DNA from: Ruminococcaceae bacterium UBA1236
GTDB lineage: Bacteria; Bacillota; Clostridia; Oscillospirales; Acutalibacteraceae
DNA length: 64,000 bases
Direction of reading: 5' to 3'
Assembly (NCBI GenBank): GCA_002309055.1
Contig: DBWO01000051.1
Span: forward strand, 35,001-99,000
Position numbers and translations under genes: made by a program. The notes beneath the pieces are model-generated. The model made no database searches, was not told the DNA's origin, and saw nothing but the letters and a program-made list of their open reading frames with translations. Position 1 is the stretch's first letter; each line of letters opens with the position of its first letter. Positions 42,958 to 52,502 of this stretch are shown piece after piece.

Positions 42958-44700
42958 TTACTTATTGTATTTGCCGAGTACAAAATCAACCACGTCCGCC
43001 TTTGTGACAACGTGTGAGAAGAAGAACTGCTCTCTCTCCTCGCTGTTGAGAACGGTAACGGGCTTAATCTGGTTGAGCACTATGCCCTTGCTCTCAAGAT
43101 ACTTGTTATAGTCGGTGTAGGTGTGGTCCTTGAGGAAGAGCACCTCGGGTGTGCCGAGCATACCCCAGCGCCTGTACTTATAGTATTTCTCGTTGATTTC
43201 GTCAAACTGATGATCGAGCTCGGCTATAAGCTTCTGCCTTGTTTCCTCATCGGGAGTATCGCCTCTTACCTCGCAGAGCATAGTGTATCTCGCAGGCTCG
43301 GTTGAAAAGTCGGGATAGAAGCTGAAGCCCTTGAACTCAACGCCAACCTCTTTCGCGGTATTGTCCGCGGCGGCAACGACCATCTCGGTGGTTGTCTTTT
43401 CGTTGGCGACGTTCATTGAAAGGTTCTGTCTGAATTTAAGCTCGATTTCGGGGGTGTTGTTGTACATCCTCGTCACTTTGACAACGTCTTCAATCTTGTA
43501 TCTGTAAAGACCCGAGAAATTTGTAACTATCATCTCATAATATTTGCCGACCTCAAGCTCGTTCATAAGAAGGGGCTTCTGTGTATAGTCCGCGTGGTCA
43601 TCGTCCTCGCCTATGGGCAGGAACTCAAGGAAGATGCACCAGGGCAGAAGCACATAGTCGTTAACATTAAGGTCGGTGGGCGCCGCAAAGAAGCCTTCCG
43701 CGGCGGCGTAGCCCATGTTATGAATAGGCACTCTCGGGCCTATATTCTTGCGCAGTTTTTCAACATAAACAAGAAGGTTTGAGCCCATCATGCCGTAAGC
43801 CCACTGAAGCTTCGGCCAGATTCTGGGAGCGATAGGATCGCTGAAGCCTTTTTCAAACTCCGCCCTGAGCTCCGCAGCTCTTTTGGGATTGGGCTTGAAT
43901 TTCTTTGAAAACTTCGCGCGGAGTTCATCGGACATTTCAACATTCGGATTTATAATGCCCTTTTCGATATCATCGCAGAGCATCTCCCAGTTTTCTTCAA
44001 GGTAGTCAAACATCTGGGTGAGCAGGGTCACGACAACGGAGCCGAGGTAGCTCACTTTTTTATTTTCAAGAGAGAAACGAAGGTGAAGATAGGCGGTATC
44101 CATCTTGCCTTCAAGCTGGGGGAAGAGGACCTCTATGGGAGAGGTGCAGAAGAAGGGAAGGATGGGGCGCAGATATCTGAGAGGTATCTGACCTGCGCCG
44201 TTAACGTTTTTGCCGTCCTCCGATTTCTGACCTGTGAGGTTAAGCACAAGGGGGCCGAGCTGGTTAATCATGCGAACACCGAGGTTTTCCTTCATCCAGT
44301 GGTATGCCGTAGCGACAGAAACGGAGAAGCCGATGCACTGCATCTTCCAGAGATCGTTTATGCCCTTGGGCAGAATCTTTGGCTTACCCACGGAACCGGA
44401 TGACGAAGCATAGCGAACGGTAATGCCGGAGAAGGTAAGGCGCTTCTCACCGTTGTTAATCATCCTGTCCACATAGGGAGCATAGTCATCATATGTTGAG
44501 AGAGGAACTATTCTCTGATAATCCTCTATTGAGTGAACGTCTTTAAGATTGATTTTTTTGCCGTATTCGCAGTTTTTATTTCTGCGGACGATTTTCTTAA
44601 GTACGGATTTCTGAGCTTTGAGCGGATTCTTTGTGTGGTGCTTAATCTGTGCACGTGAAACATCGCCGAGCAGCACTCCGAAATCGGAAAAATAAATCAT
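42958..44700 (-). CDS. GH3-family acyl-adenylate amidosynthetase-like protein
   Basis: Cytosolic protein of 580 residues of the GH3 family, named after plant enzymes that adenylate a carboxylic acid and join it to an amino acid. YASSSGSVGKPKILP is the family ATP-binding motif (P-loop of the adenylate-forming superfamily), followed by a DLWKMQ helix; YAAAEGFFAAPTDLN and YYEMIVTNFSGLYRYKIEDVVKVT are the second and third adenylation motifs. The C-terminal subdomain contains EINEKYYKYRRWGML. ATG 44700 follows AAGGAGAGG. Substrates of bacterial members are mostly unknown. It is the first gene of an operon with two secreted hydrolase paralogues. Confidence 0.88.
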   Translation of the reverse strand: MIYFSDFGVLLGDVSRAQIKHHTKNPLKAQKSVLKKIVRRNKNCEYGKKINLKDVHSIEDYQRIVPLSTYDDYAPYVDRMINNGEKRLTFSGITVRYASSSGSVGKPKILPKGINDLWKMQCIGFSVSVATAYHWMKENLGVRMINQLGPLVLNLTGQKSEDGKNVNGAGQIPLRYLRPILPFFCTSPIEVLFPQLEGKMDTAYLHLRFSLENKKVSYLGSVVVTLLTQMFDYLEENWEMLCDDIEKGIINPNVEMSDELRAKFSKKFKPNPKRAAELRAEFEKGFSDPIAPRIWPKLQWAYGMMGSNLLVYVEKLRKNIGPRVPIHNMGYAAAEGFFAAPTDLNVNDYVLLPWCIFLEFLPIGEDDDHADYTQKPLLMNELEVGKYYEMIVTNFSGLYRYKIEDVVKVTRMYNNTPEIELKFRQNLSMNVANEKTTTEMVVAAADNTAKEVGVEFKGFSFYPDFSTEPARYTMLCEVRGDTPDEETRQKLIAELDHQFDEINEKYYKYRRWGMLGTPEVLFLKDHTYTDYNKYLESKGIVLNQIKPVTVLNSEEREQFFFSHVVTKADVVDFVLGKYNK

Positions 44701-44731
44701 TGCTACCTCTCCTTGTCAAAACATTTTTCCT

Positions 44732-44760
44732 ATTTTACAATATAATTATAAATAAGTCAA
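44732..44760 (-). promoter_or_regulatory. Promoter of the GH3/hydrolase operon
   Basis: Minus strand TTGACT (44760-44755), 17-base spacer, TAAAAT (44737-44732): one mismatch in each hexamer. Predicted leader of about 25 bases. The GH3 operon can therefore be expressed independently of the phosphoesterase gene upstream. Confidence 0.7.
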
Positions 44761-44793
44761 AGAAATTATTATTTTTTTCTTGGACAAAATACG

Positions 44794-44827
44794 GGAAATG
44801 CCTGTAAATATTTACCGCGTTATTTCC
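44794..44827 (-). terminator. Nested inverted repeat, weak candidate terminator
   Basis: GGAAAT/ATTTCC arms enclose a perfect 12-base palindrome GTAAATATTTAC (44804-44815) just after the phosphoesterase stop. On the minus strand CGTATTTTG follows. The stem is interrupted, so it may be an operator or a weak terminator. Confidence 0.3.
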
Positions 44828-44838
44828 GGTTTATTATT

Positions 44839-46539
44839 TCAGAACCGCAAAAATATTTTTGAAATATAATTCAGAAAGAAGGTGAAATAAAGGCGGATTT
44901 TCTCAAAGAATGAGGTGACATTCGCGCTTATATTCGCGCCCGCGTCATTCACCGCGTAGCCTTCGATTTCACCGTTATTATCCGCGAGGCCGTCTCTGTC
45001 GAAGGCAAGGCCGTAAAGTATAGGTGAAGCGACGGCAAGCAGGAAATACTCCCCTGCCGTGACGGGACCTAAGGTGTTTGCAAGAGCTTTTGTGAAACTC
45101 CTGCATATACCCTCCGTGCCGAGACTTGACACGAGCTTATTCGCCGCCGCAAGGAAGACCCCGTCGTTTACTCCCGAAAGAGCGTCAAGCAGTATCAAAT
45201 CAACAATTTTAAGCAGGAGCGTTACCTCCGTGCTGTCAAGAGCGAAGGGTTCGTCACCCGCGTAGTGATATGAAACTATCTCTGTCGCAAGGTCCCATCC
45301 GTCGGCGTAACCGCTTTCGGGAAGGTCAATGCCGTATTCCGCGGCAAGCGCCGAAACACTGCCCTCGCCGTAAAGAGGCATATCAAAAATTTCGAGCAGG
45401 CGGTTGACCGCGGTATAGACTACGGGAGCATAAAAAGCGTCCTCATCAACGCCGAGTTTTTCGGGCGTCAGAGAGAGCCACAGGCGATATCTTATGCCCG
45501 CCTTGAAAAAGCCCTTCGCGTAGTCGTTCATGCCGGCGTTCATAAGCGAAATCTGCTCATCCGAATATCCGGATGACGCCGCTGTAAGAGCGTCTGTATC
45601 AATGCTGTCAATGCTTCTTGAAGAATAGGTTATAACATCATCCGTGAAATTCACAACTCTGTATTCAAGCGGATACATCGTGAGCGAGGTTGTTGAAAAA
45701 TCGGTTATCTTTTTGCCCGATGCACTTGTGTATGAAATCACGTCACTGCCGTGCTCGTGACCCGTAAACACCGTTTTGATGCCGGCGTTCGCGAGTTTTT
45801 CGGCAACCGCCGTATGATTTTGCACGATGAAATCGTGGCTGAGTATTCTCTGAACGGGCATATGGTCGAGCAGGTTGTGGTGCATCATAAGAACGGGATA
45901 TTTTCCCTCGTCATACGCCTTCTCAGCCTCTTTGACAATCCAGCTGACTCTTGATGAGGTGAGCCCGTCCTCAGTGGATTTGCCGCTGTCGCAGCTGTCC
46001 GCGACTATGAGGCGGTATTTTTCACCGAGGTCCGCCGTGTAGGAGAGAGTGCCCTCCTGAGTATCAAGCGCCTCAGAATAGCCGAAATCATAATAGATTT
46101 CCCTGAACTTTTCGTTCGTGGTTTCGCTGTTATCGCCGGAGTCGTGATTGCCGTTGCACACATAGACGGGCTTGCCCGTTTCCTCTTCAAAGGCTCTGAG
46201 CTTCGCCGCAACGTCATAATGCTCCTGCGGAGTGCTTCTGCCATTGTCGGCAAGGTCGCCCGAAATAAGCACATAATCTACCGCGCTGTCTTCGGCGCAC
46301 TGTCTTAGAAATTCATCAATTATAAAGCCGCTTTCATCTTCAAGCGCGGCGCGTCTGTTGGCATAAAAATAAATATCGTCGTCAATTTCGCCTTCAATCT
46401 GCTCCCTCGGAATATTGTAATGCAGGTCCGATGCGACCGCTATATTGAGGGAATCCCCTCCGGCCTGTGCTGAGAAGGCCGGAGAGGCGGAAATAAAAGC
46501 TATTAACAACGACATTGCCGATGCAATTATCTTTTTCAT
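44839..46539 (-). CDS. Exported calcineurin-like metallophosphoesterase with amphipathic C-terminal tail
   Basis: Secreted protein of 566 residues. Signal peptide to about residue 24 (ASPAFSA). Metallophosphoesterase motifs in order: VASDLHY, ISGDLADNG, VCNGNHDSGDN, MMHHNLLDH and FTGHEHGSD. After the catalytic domain come about 250 residues, partly helical, ending in SFFEKIRLYFTFFLNYISKIF, an amphipathic tail resembling that of the two hydrolases at 39.6-42.9 kb. ATG 46539 has no good Shine-Dalgarno and lies six bases after the LRR gene stop, so translation is probably coupled. Substrate unknown; surface nucleotide or phosphodiester hydrolysis is plausible. Confidence 0.88.
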   Translation of the reverse strand: MKKIIASAMSLLIAFISASPAFSAQAGGDSLNIAVASDLHYNIPREQIEGEIDDDIYFYANRRAALEDESGFIIDEFLRQCAEDSAVDYVLISGDLADNGRSTPQEHYDVAAKLRAFEEETGKPVYVCNGNHDSGDNSETTNEKFREIYYDFGYSEALDTQEGTLSYTADLGEKYRLIVADSCDSGKSTEDGLTSSRVSWIVKEAEKAYDEGKYPVLMMHHNLLDHMPVQRILSHDFIVQNHTAVAEKLANAGIKTVFTGHEHGSDVISYTSASGKKITDFSTTSLTMYPLEYRVVNFTDDVITYSSRSIDSIDTDALTAASSGYSDEQISLMNAGMNDYAKGFFKAGIRYRLWLSLTPEKLGVDEDAFYAPVVYTAVNRLLEIFDMPLYGEGSVSALAAEYGIDLPESGYADGWDLATEIVSYHYAGDEPFALDSTEVTLLLKIVDLILLDALSGVNDGVFLAAANKLVSSLGTEGICRSFTKALANTLGPVTAGEYFLLAVASPILYGLAFDRDGLADNNGEIEGYAVNDAGANISANVTSFFEKIRLYFTFFLNYISKIFLRF

Positions 46540-46545
46540 AATTCG

Positions 46546-47154
46546 TCAGAAGAGCTGAATTTCATAGCCGTTATCTTTTGCGAACTGAACAAGCTGAGCG
46601 CATTCCTCATGGATAACCATCTTGAACTTTGCGGCGTCAGTGAAGGAATCCTTGCTGAGCGCGATATCGTTCCTGATGGTGAAAACGGTGAGAGCCGTGC
46701 AGGATGCGAATGCGTCCTTGCCGATGCTTTCCGCGTTCTTGAGGTCAACCTGAACGAGCTTTGTGCAATCCTTGAAAGCTTCGTCTGCAACTTCTTTGAA
46801 CTGAGCGCAGGACTCCATGTGAAGGCTCTTTATTGAGGAAGCGGCAAAAGCTCTCTTCTCAATTTTAACAAGACTGTAAGGCATGGAAATCTTTTGGATT
46901 ACCTGTGAGTTCTCAAAAGCACCCTCGCCGATTACGGAAACTGCAGGCGCGCTTTCATCCGCGCCGAGTTTTACGGGTATCTCAAGGGCTTCAACAGGGG
47001 CTTCGCCTGTGTACTTTGTAATCTTTGCAGTGCCGTCTTCTTCGAGCACATACTCGTAATTTTCAAATGTCAGTGTTTCCTGCTTTTTACCGCAAGCGGC
47101 GAAAAGGCAGATGACTGTTGCGAGTGCAAGAATAATTGCTGTGAGTTTTTTCAT
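46546..47154 (-). CDS. Leucine-rich-repeat (BspA-like) lipoprotein
   Basis: Lipoprotein of 202 residues. Signal peptide KKLTAIILALATVICLFAAC with the lipobox Cys near 20. The mature part has LRR_5/BspA-type repeats: VSVIGEGAFENSQVIQKISM, VKIEKRAFAASSIKSLHM, FKEVADEAFKDCTKLVQVDL, ESIGKDAFASCTALTVFTI, each with the xIGxxAFxxC pattern. ATG 47154 follows AGGAGG. It lies between mltG and the phosphoesterase in one probable operon. Such proteins usually mediate surface binding; no specific ligand can be named. Confidence 0.87.
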   Translation of the reverse strand: MKKLTAIILALATVICLFAACGKKQETLTFENYEYVLEEDGTAKITKYTGEAPVEALEIPVKLGADESAPAVSVIGEGAFENSQVIQKISMPYSLVKIEKRAFAASSIKSLHMESCAQFKEVADEAFKDCTKLVQVDLKNAESIGKDAFASCTALTVFTIRNDIALSKDSFTDAAKFKMVIHEECAQLVQFAKDNGYEIQLF

Positions 47155-47170
47155 CTGGATATTCCTCCTG

Positions 47171-48064
47171 TTATGTGTTAATGCCGGCAATCGAGCAGTT
47201 TTCCTGATGCTCCTCGAATGTTTCGGCATAATAATATACTCCGTCGTCGTCCGTTACGAAGAAATAGTAATCTGTTTCTTCTGGGTAGAGCGCCGCTTTC
47301 ACGGCGTCAATGCCCGGGTTTGCTATCGGCCCTTCGGGCAGATCGTAGCAGTTGTAGGTGCTGTATGTCTGCAAAAGGTGCTCATACTTTTCCTCGTCTA
47401 CATAGGGCTTCACGCTGTTTCTGAGGTAAAACGAGCAAGCGTCGCACTGAAGCTTCGGGAAGGATGAGCTTGAAAGGCGGTTGTGAAGCACAGACGAAAC
47501 CTTTGCCATTTCATTCACAACCCCCGCCTCCTCCTGAATTATTGAGGCGATGGTAATAATCTCATCGGTCGTGTAGCCGAGGTCTTTTGCCCTCGCGCGC
47601 ATTTCATCCGTAATAAGCGAATTGAAATTGCGGACAAACTTCTTTACAACGGACGATACGTTTTCGTTTCTGTAGAAATCGTACGTGTCCGGGAAAAGAT
47701 AACCCTCGAGCAGAAACGAGCGCTCGGCGGGCTCCTCAATTTCAATACCGAATTCCTCGAGGTATTCGGTGTTGTTCACTTCGTTCATGAAATCTGCGGC
47801 GGAGCACACTCCGTTTTTCTCAAGCCGTGCCGCCATATCGGCAACGGTGTAGCCCTCCGGGAAGGTGACCCTCACTATATTTGAGGTTGTCTCCTCCGTG
47901 CTCTGCGTTACGGTGCCGGATTTTTCAAGCCTGCCGGCCCCGCATGAACAAAGCGAAAAGAGCATGAGAAACGCGAGCAAAAACGCCGCCGTTTTTCTAA
48001 GCGCAAAACGGCTGTTTTTTCCTGCCGCTTCGTCGGTACTATTTTTACAGTTAAATATAATCAT
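47171..48064 (-). CDS. mltG: MltG-like endolytic transglycosylase, lipoprotein form
   Basis: Peptidoglycan lytic transglycosylase of 297 residues that cuts nascent glycan strands at the membrane. VTFPEGYTVADMAARLEKNGV is the LysM-like N-terminal subdomain, LEGYLFPDTYDF the YceG signature, IASIIQEEAG carries the catalytic Glu, and YNCYDLPEGPIANPGIDAVKAAL the C-terminal signature. Unlike the usual single-helix anchor, the hydrophobic segment ends in a lipobox (FSLCSC). ATG 48064 has no Shine-Dalgarno and lies where transcription is predicted to start. Conserved residues look intact. Confidence 0.87.
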   Translation of the reverse strand: MIIFNCKNSTDEAAGKNSRFALRKTAAFLLAFLMLFSLCSCGAGRLEKSGTVTQSTEETTSNIVRVTFPEGYTVADMAARLEKNGVCSAADFMNEVNNTEYLEEFGIEIEEPAERSFLLEGYLFPDTYDFYRNENVSSVVKKFVRNFNSLITDEMRARAKDLGYTTDEIITIASIIQEEAGVVNEMAKVSSVLHNRLSSSSFPKLQCDACSFYLRNSVKPYVDEEKYEHLLQTYSTYNCYDLPEGPIANPGIDAVKAALYPEETDYYFFVTDDDGVYYYAETFEEHQENCSIAGINT

Positions 48065-48070
48065 ATAAGA

Positions 48071-48099
48071 TTTATATCACAAACTCATTCAAAAATCAA
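48071..48099 (-). promoter_or_regulatory. Promoter of mltG, implying a leaderless mRNA
   Basis: Minus strand TTGATT (48099-48094), 17-base spacer, TATAAA (48076-48071). Six bases separate the -10 box from the A of the mltG ATG, so transcription would begin at or within a base or two of the start codon. Confidence 0.55.
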
Positions 48100-48163
48100 G
48101 GTGCAAACCCCCGTTAAATAGTTAAGAAAGTATTAATAATCTGAAAGCAAGGCAGCAAATCAT

Positions 48164-48502
48164 CTACAATTCAACTACTATGTAACCTTTCGGGAAGGGT
48201 TCGGTGTCGGGGTTGCTCAGAGGGGTTTCAAGCACTTTATAGACTGTGAACACGCAGGGGGATGAGGGAGTTTTTCTCTCCCAGTCCTTTATACGCACCT
48301 CGCCTTTGCAGAGCGTAACGAGGTTGCCGTTCGCGTCCGCGTAGGACTGCGTGTGCTCAAAGGCGATATCGGGCATCGGGTAGTCCGCGGCGAATTCCTC
48401 TTTAGTCATTCCCTGCGGCAGCACGGTGCCTCTCCTGTTTTCGAGCATCCAGAGAGCAAGTTTTTCGCGCATCTCACGCTCTGATATCACTTCACTTATC
48501 AT
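48164..48502 (-). CDS. Uncharacterised 112-residue protein
   Basis: No family recognised. Residues 1-35 are helical and charged (EVISEREMREKLALWMLENRRG); the rest is strand-rich (AFEHTQSYADANGNLVTL, CVFTVYKVLETP, KGYIVVEL). No signal peptide or membrane segment. Its ATG overlaps the stop of the APH-like kinase gene (ATGA), so it is translationally coupled and probably works with it. It is the last gene of the uvrB-uvrA transcript, without an obvious terminator after it. Confidence 0.72.
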   Translation of the reverse strand: MISEVISEREMREKLALWMLENRRGTVLPQGMTKEEFAADYPMPDIAFEHTQSYADANGNLVTLCKGEVRIKDWERKTPSSPCVFTVYKVLETPLSNPDTEPFPKGYIVVEL

Positions 48503-49626
48503 TTGTTTATACCGAGCTCTTCGCAGACCTCTTTAACGATGTCTTCCATTTCATCCATGTGCTTTTCCATCTCGGAAACGAGCTTTAACTGTGTGCGTGC
48601 GCGCACAAGATTGTGCTCGGGATAGGATGTTTTGAAATAGGTATCGCCGTTGAGATAATCGCCGAGGAATCTCATTCCGCATTCAAGAGTCATCAGCTTG
48701 CCGGAATAGGCAAGGCACTCAATCTCTTTTGCGGTCAGGGATGAGCCCGCTTCGGAGAGATATCCTTCGGTGTATGCCCTGAAATACTCAAGGCTGAGAT
48801 TCACTTTGCTCAGGTCCTTTTCATCCTCGTCAGCGGTATTCGCGCCGAAACGTATGCTGTCTCCGAAATCGTAGAGCGAAAGGCCGGGCATAACGGTGTC
48901 AAGGTCGATGGCGCATATGCCCTCGCCCGTCTCATCATCAAACATAACATTATTGAGCTTGGTGTCGTTATGAGTTACACGCAAGGGCAACTCACCCTTA
49001 TCTATAAGCTCGATAAATCTGTCGCAGTCCTCCTGCCTTGCGAGAACAAAAGCTATTTCGTCCCTGCAGGTATCGGCTCTGCCCGAAAGATTATTATCAA
49101 CAGCCGCTTTGAAATCTGCAAATCTTGAAACGGTGTTATGGAAATTCGGAATTGTTTCAACGAGCGAGTCGATGGGGTAATCCGCGAGCATACACTGAAA
49201 TCTCCCGAAAGCCTTCGCCGCTTTGCGGAAAAGGTCCGGGCCTGTCACTCTCTGCTCGGAATGCGCGCCGTAGATATAGTTAAAGCAGCGCCAGAATCTG
49301 CCTTCGCCGTCAATATAATAGGGCTTGCCGTCTTTGGCGGGGAAAGCATAGAGGCATTCGCGCTCCGGATCTCCGCCGTTTTTTATGACCTGCTCCCTGA
49401 GGTGCGAGGTAACGCCCGTGAGGTTGTTCATAAGAGCGACAGGCTCCTTGAAAACGGAAGTGTTAAGCTCCTGCACGAGGTATCCGGATGTTTTGCCGCC
49501 CTTGCTGATGTCAACGCGGAAGGTGTTGTTGATGTGACCGTCATTAATGCGCTTAACGGCTGTGATTTCGCCGTCAAGACAGAAGGCGTCCGTAAGCTCC
49601 TCTATGTTGATGATTTCGGAATTCAT
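48499..49626 (-). CDS. Aminoglycoside-phosphotransferase-fold sugar kinase (NahK-like)
   Basis: Cytosolic kinase-fold protein of 375 residues. INDGHINNTFRVD is the nucleotide-binding start, RVTHNDTKLNNVMFDDE the catalytic loop (HxDxxxxN) and CAIDLDTVMPGLSLYDFGDSIR the metal-binding DxD region. The start (GHINNTF) and the DLDTVMPG motif are shared with N-acetylhexosamine 1-kinases rather than antibiotic kinases, so a sugar substrate is more likely. ATG 49626 follows AAGGA. It starts 27 bp after uvrA on the same strand. Confidence 0.85.
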   Translation of the reverse strand: MNSEIINIEELTDAFCLDGEITAVKRINDGHINNTFRVDISKGGKTSGYLVQELNTSVFKEPVALMNNLTGVTSHLREQVIKNGGDPERECLYAFPAKDGKPYYIDGEGRFWRCFNYIYGAHSEQRVTGPDLFRKAAKAFGRFQCMLADYPIDSLVETIPNFHNTVSRFADFKAAVDNNLSGRADTCRDEIAFVLARQEDCDRFIELIDKGELPLRVTHNDTKLNNVMFDDETGEGICAIDLDTVMPGLSLYDFGDSIRFGANTADEDEKDLSKVNLSLEYFRAYTEGYLSEAGSSLTAKEIECLAYSGKLMTLECGMRFLGDYLNGDTYFKTSYPEHNLVRARTQLKLVSEMEKHMDEMEDIVKEVCEELGINK

Positions 49627-49653
49627 AGCATCATTTCCTTTATGTAAATTGAA

Positions 49654-52485
49654 TTATTTGTCCTTGAGAACTTCTTTGAGATATTCACCCGTATATGAGC
49701 CCTTGACTTTCGCAACCTGCTCGGGCGTGCCCGTCGCAACGACATAGCCGCCCGCGTCGCCGCCGTCGGGGCCGAGATCAACAATGTAGTCCGCGGTTTT
49801 GATAACGTCTAGGTTGTGCTCAATGACGAGCACGGTGTTGCCCGCGTCAACGAGTTTCTGAAGCACATCGAGAAGGCGGTGCACATCCGCCGTGTGAAGG
49901 CCGGTTGTAGGTTCATCGAGGATGTAGATTGTTTTGCCCGTTGAGGTCTTTGAAAGCTCGGTCGCGAGCTTTACCCTCTGCGCTTCACCGCCCGAAAGGG
50001 TGGTTGCCGGCTGACCGAGTTTTATGTAACCCAGGCCGACATCATAAATTGTCTGTATTCTGCGCCTGATTTTGGGCACGCTCTCGAAAAAGTTTATAGC
50101 TTCCTCAACTGTCATATCAAGCACATCTTTTATATTTTTGCCCTTGTATTTCACCTCAAGGGTCTCATGATTATATCTGTTGCCTCTGCACACCTCGCAC
50201 GGCACATATACATCGGCAAGGAACTGCATCTCGATTTTAACAATGCCGTCGCCCTGGCACGCCTCGCATCTGCCGCCCTTGACATTGAAGGAAAACCTGT
50301 TTGCCTTGTAGCCGCGTTTTTTTGCCTCAACTGTCTGAGCGAAAAGCTCGCGGATATCGGTGAAAACACCCGTGTAGGTGGCGGGATTCGAGCGCGGTGT
50401 TTTACCTATGGGAGACTGGTCAATGTTTATCACCTTGTCAAGGTATTCCGTGCCGGTTATTTCATCGAATTTACCCGCAACCTTCTTCGCGCCGTTGAGC
50501 TTCACGGCGAGGTGCTTGTTGAGCGTTTCATTTATAAGCGAGGATTTACCGCTGCCCGACACGCCCGTAACACAGATAAACATGCCGAGAGGAAATGAAA
50601 CATCGATGTTTTTGAGGTTGTTTTCTTTCGCGCCGTGTATTTCAAGAAAACGGCCGTTGCCTTCGCGGCGCTTTTCCGGCACGGGAATCCGCTTTTTCCT
50701 GCTGAGATACTGACCTGTGACGGATTTTTTGCATTTCATTATTTCTTCAGGCTTGCCGCAGCAAACGATTTCTCCGCCGTGCACACCCGCACCGGGTCCG
50801 ACATCAACAACATAGTCCGCGCTGAGGATAGTTTCCTCATCGTGCTCGACAACAATGAGCGTGTTGCCGATATCGCGCAGATTTTTGAGGGTAGCAAGCA
50901 GCTTCCGGTTGTCGCGCTGATGGAGGCCTATGCTCGGCTCATCCAGCACATATAAAACGCCCATAAGAGAGGAGCCGATCTGAGTAGCAAGGCGTATTCT
51001 CTGCGCTTCACCGCCCGAAAGGGTTGCCGCCGAACGTGAAAGCTGAAGATAGCCGAGCCCGACACTTGTCAGAAAGCTAAGACGCGAGCGGATTTCCTTT
51101 ATTATTGCTTCACCTATAAACTGTTCTCTCTCGGTAAGCACAAGCGAATCAATAAACTCGAGCTCTTTGATAATTGAGAGGTTTGAGAAGGTGTTTATGT
51201 CTATGCCGCCTACGGTCACGCAAAGTGCCTCTTTGCGCAGGCGCGCGCCGCCGCACTCCGGGCACGGAGTTCTTGACATATAGGTTTCTATCTCGGAGCG
51301 CGAAAAATCGCTGTTTGTTTCGGCGTATCGGCGCTCGAGATTGGTGATAACGCCCTCAAAATCCGCGGAATAAGTCATATTGGCGGTGCCGTAAATGGCG
51401 GGACGCTCAAGATTGAGTTTTTTGCCGTTTGTGCCGTAGAAAATAACCTTGACCGCCTCTTCGGGGAGGTCTTTGAAAGGCGTGTCAAGCGAAAAGCCGT
51501 ATTCCTTCGCGAGGCCGTTGAAGTACATTCCTGCGATTGCCGCATCTATGCTCCAGCCGGACGCCTTTATCGCGCCCTGCGAGATTGACAGATTGGGGTC
51601 AGGCACAATCAGGGCGGGGTCAACCGTCATGAATTCACCGAGGCCCGAGCATTTGGGGCAGGCGCCGAAGGGGTTGTTGAACGAAAATGAGCGGGGCTCG
51701 AGCTCTTCCATACTGACGCCGTGCTCGGGGCAGGCGTAGTTAAGCGAAAACATCTGCTCATCCCCTTCCGCGAGGGCGGCGATGATGAGCCCGTCGGAGA
51801 GTTTGGCGGCTGTTTCGATTGAATCCGTAAGGCGCGGGCGAATGCCTTCCTTGATAACAAGGCGGTCCACCACAACTTCGATATTGTGCTTTATGTTTTT
51901 GTCAAGCTTGATTTCCTCGGCAAGGTCATAGATGCTGCCGTCAGCCCTGATTCGGGCAAAACCGCTTTTTCTTATCTGCTCAAGTTCTTTTTCAAACCTG
52001 CCTTTTTTGCCCCTGGCTATGGGTGAAAGAATCTGAAGCTTTGTGCCCTCGGGCAATTCCATCAGCTTGAGGGCAACATCGTCCACGGTGCGGCGCATAA
52101 TCTCGCGTCCGCATTCCGGGCAATGGGGCGTACCTATCCTCGCGTAAAGAAGACGCAGGTAGTCATATATTTCGGTAACGGTGCCGACCGTTGACCTCGG
52201 ATTTTTGGATGTGGATTTCTGGTCGATTGAGATTGCGGGTGAAAGGCCCTCAATGCTCTCAACGGCAGGCTTGTCCATCTGACCGAGGAACTGCCTGGCG
52301 TAGGATGAGAGTGACTCAACATATCTGCGCCTGCCCTCGGCGTAAATTGTGTCAAAAGCGAGGGAGGATTTTCCGCTGCCCGAAAGCCCGGTAAAAACCA
52401 CGAGCTTATCACGCGGAATGGTCACATCCACGCTCTTCAGGTTATGTTCTTTTGCGCCTTTTACGATAATATTTTCGGATATCAT
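49654..52485 (-). CDS. uvrA: Excinuclease ABC subunit A
   Basis: Damage-recognition ATPase of 943 residues with two ABC modules. [19 protein letters not shown] and [15 protein letters not shown] are the two P-loops; [14 protein letters not shown] and [15 protein letters not shown] the two signature motifs; zinc modules include [18 protein letters not shown] and [14 protein letters not shown]...CEVCRG. It loads UvrB onto lesions in nucleotide excision repair. ATG 52485 follows AGAGGT. It is 17 bp after uvrB. Confidence 0.97.
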   Translation of the reverse strand: MISENIIVKGAKEHNLKSVDVTIPRDKLVVFTGLSGSGKSSLAFDTIYAEGRRRYVESLSSYARQFLGQMDKPAVESIEGLSPAISIDQKSTSKNPRSTVGTVTEIYDYLRLLYARIGTPHCPECGREIMRRTVDDVALKLMELPEGTKLQILSPIARGKKGRFEKELEQIRKSGFARIRADGSIYDLAEEIKLDKNIKHNIEVVVDRLVIKEGIRPRLTDSIETAAKLSDGLIIAALAEGDEQMFSLNYACPEHGVSMEELEPRSFSFNNPFGACPKCSGLGEFMTVDPALIVPDPNLSISQGAIKASGWSIDAAIAGMYFNGLAKEYGFSLDTPFKDLPEEAVKVIFYGTNGKKLNLERPAIYGTANMTYSADFEGVITNLERRYAETNSDFSRSEIETYMSRTPCPECGGARLRKEALCVTVGGIDINTFSNLSIIKELEFIDSLVLTEREQFIGEAIIKEIRSRLSFLTSVGLGYLQLSRSAATLSGGEAQRIRLATQIGSSLMGVLYVLDEPSIGLHQRDNRKLLATLKNLRDIGNTLIVVEHDEETILSADYVVDVGPGAGVHGGEIVCCGKPEEIMKCKKSVTGQYLSRKKRIPVPEKRREGNGRFLEIHGAKENNLKNIDVSFPLGMFICVTGVSGSGKSSLINETLNKHLAVKLNGAKKVAGKFDEITGTEYLDKVINIDQSPIGKTPRSNPATYTGVFTDIRELFAQTVEAKKRGYKANRFSFNVKGGRCEACQGDGIVKIEMQFLADVYVPCEVCRGNRYNHETLEVKYKGKNIKDVLDMTVEEAINFFESVPKIRRRIQTIYDVGLGYIKLGQPATTLSGGEAQRVKLATELSKTSTGKTIYILDEPTTGLHTADVHRLLDVLQKLVDAGNTVLVIEHNLDVIKTADYIVDLGPDGGDAGGYVVATGTPEQVAKVKGSYTGEYLKEVLKDK

Positions 52486-52502
52486 TTTAACCTCTTACGG
52501 GC

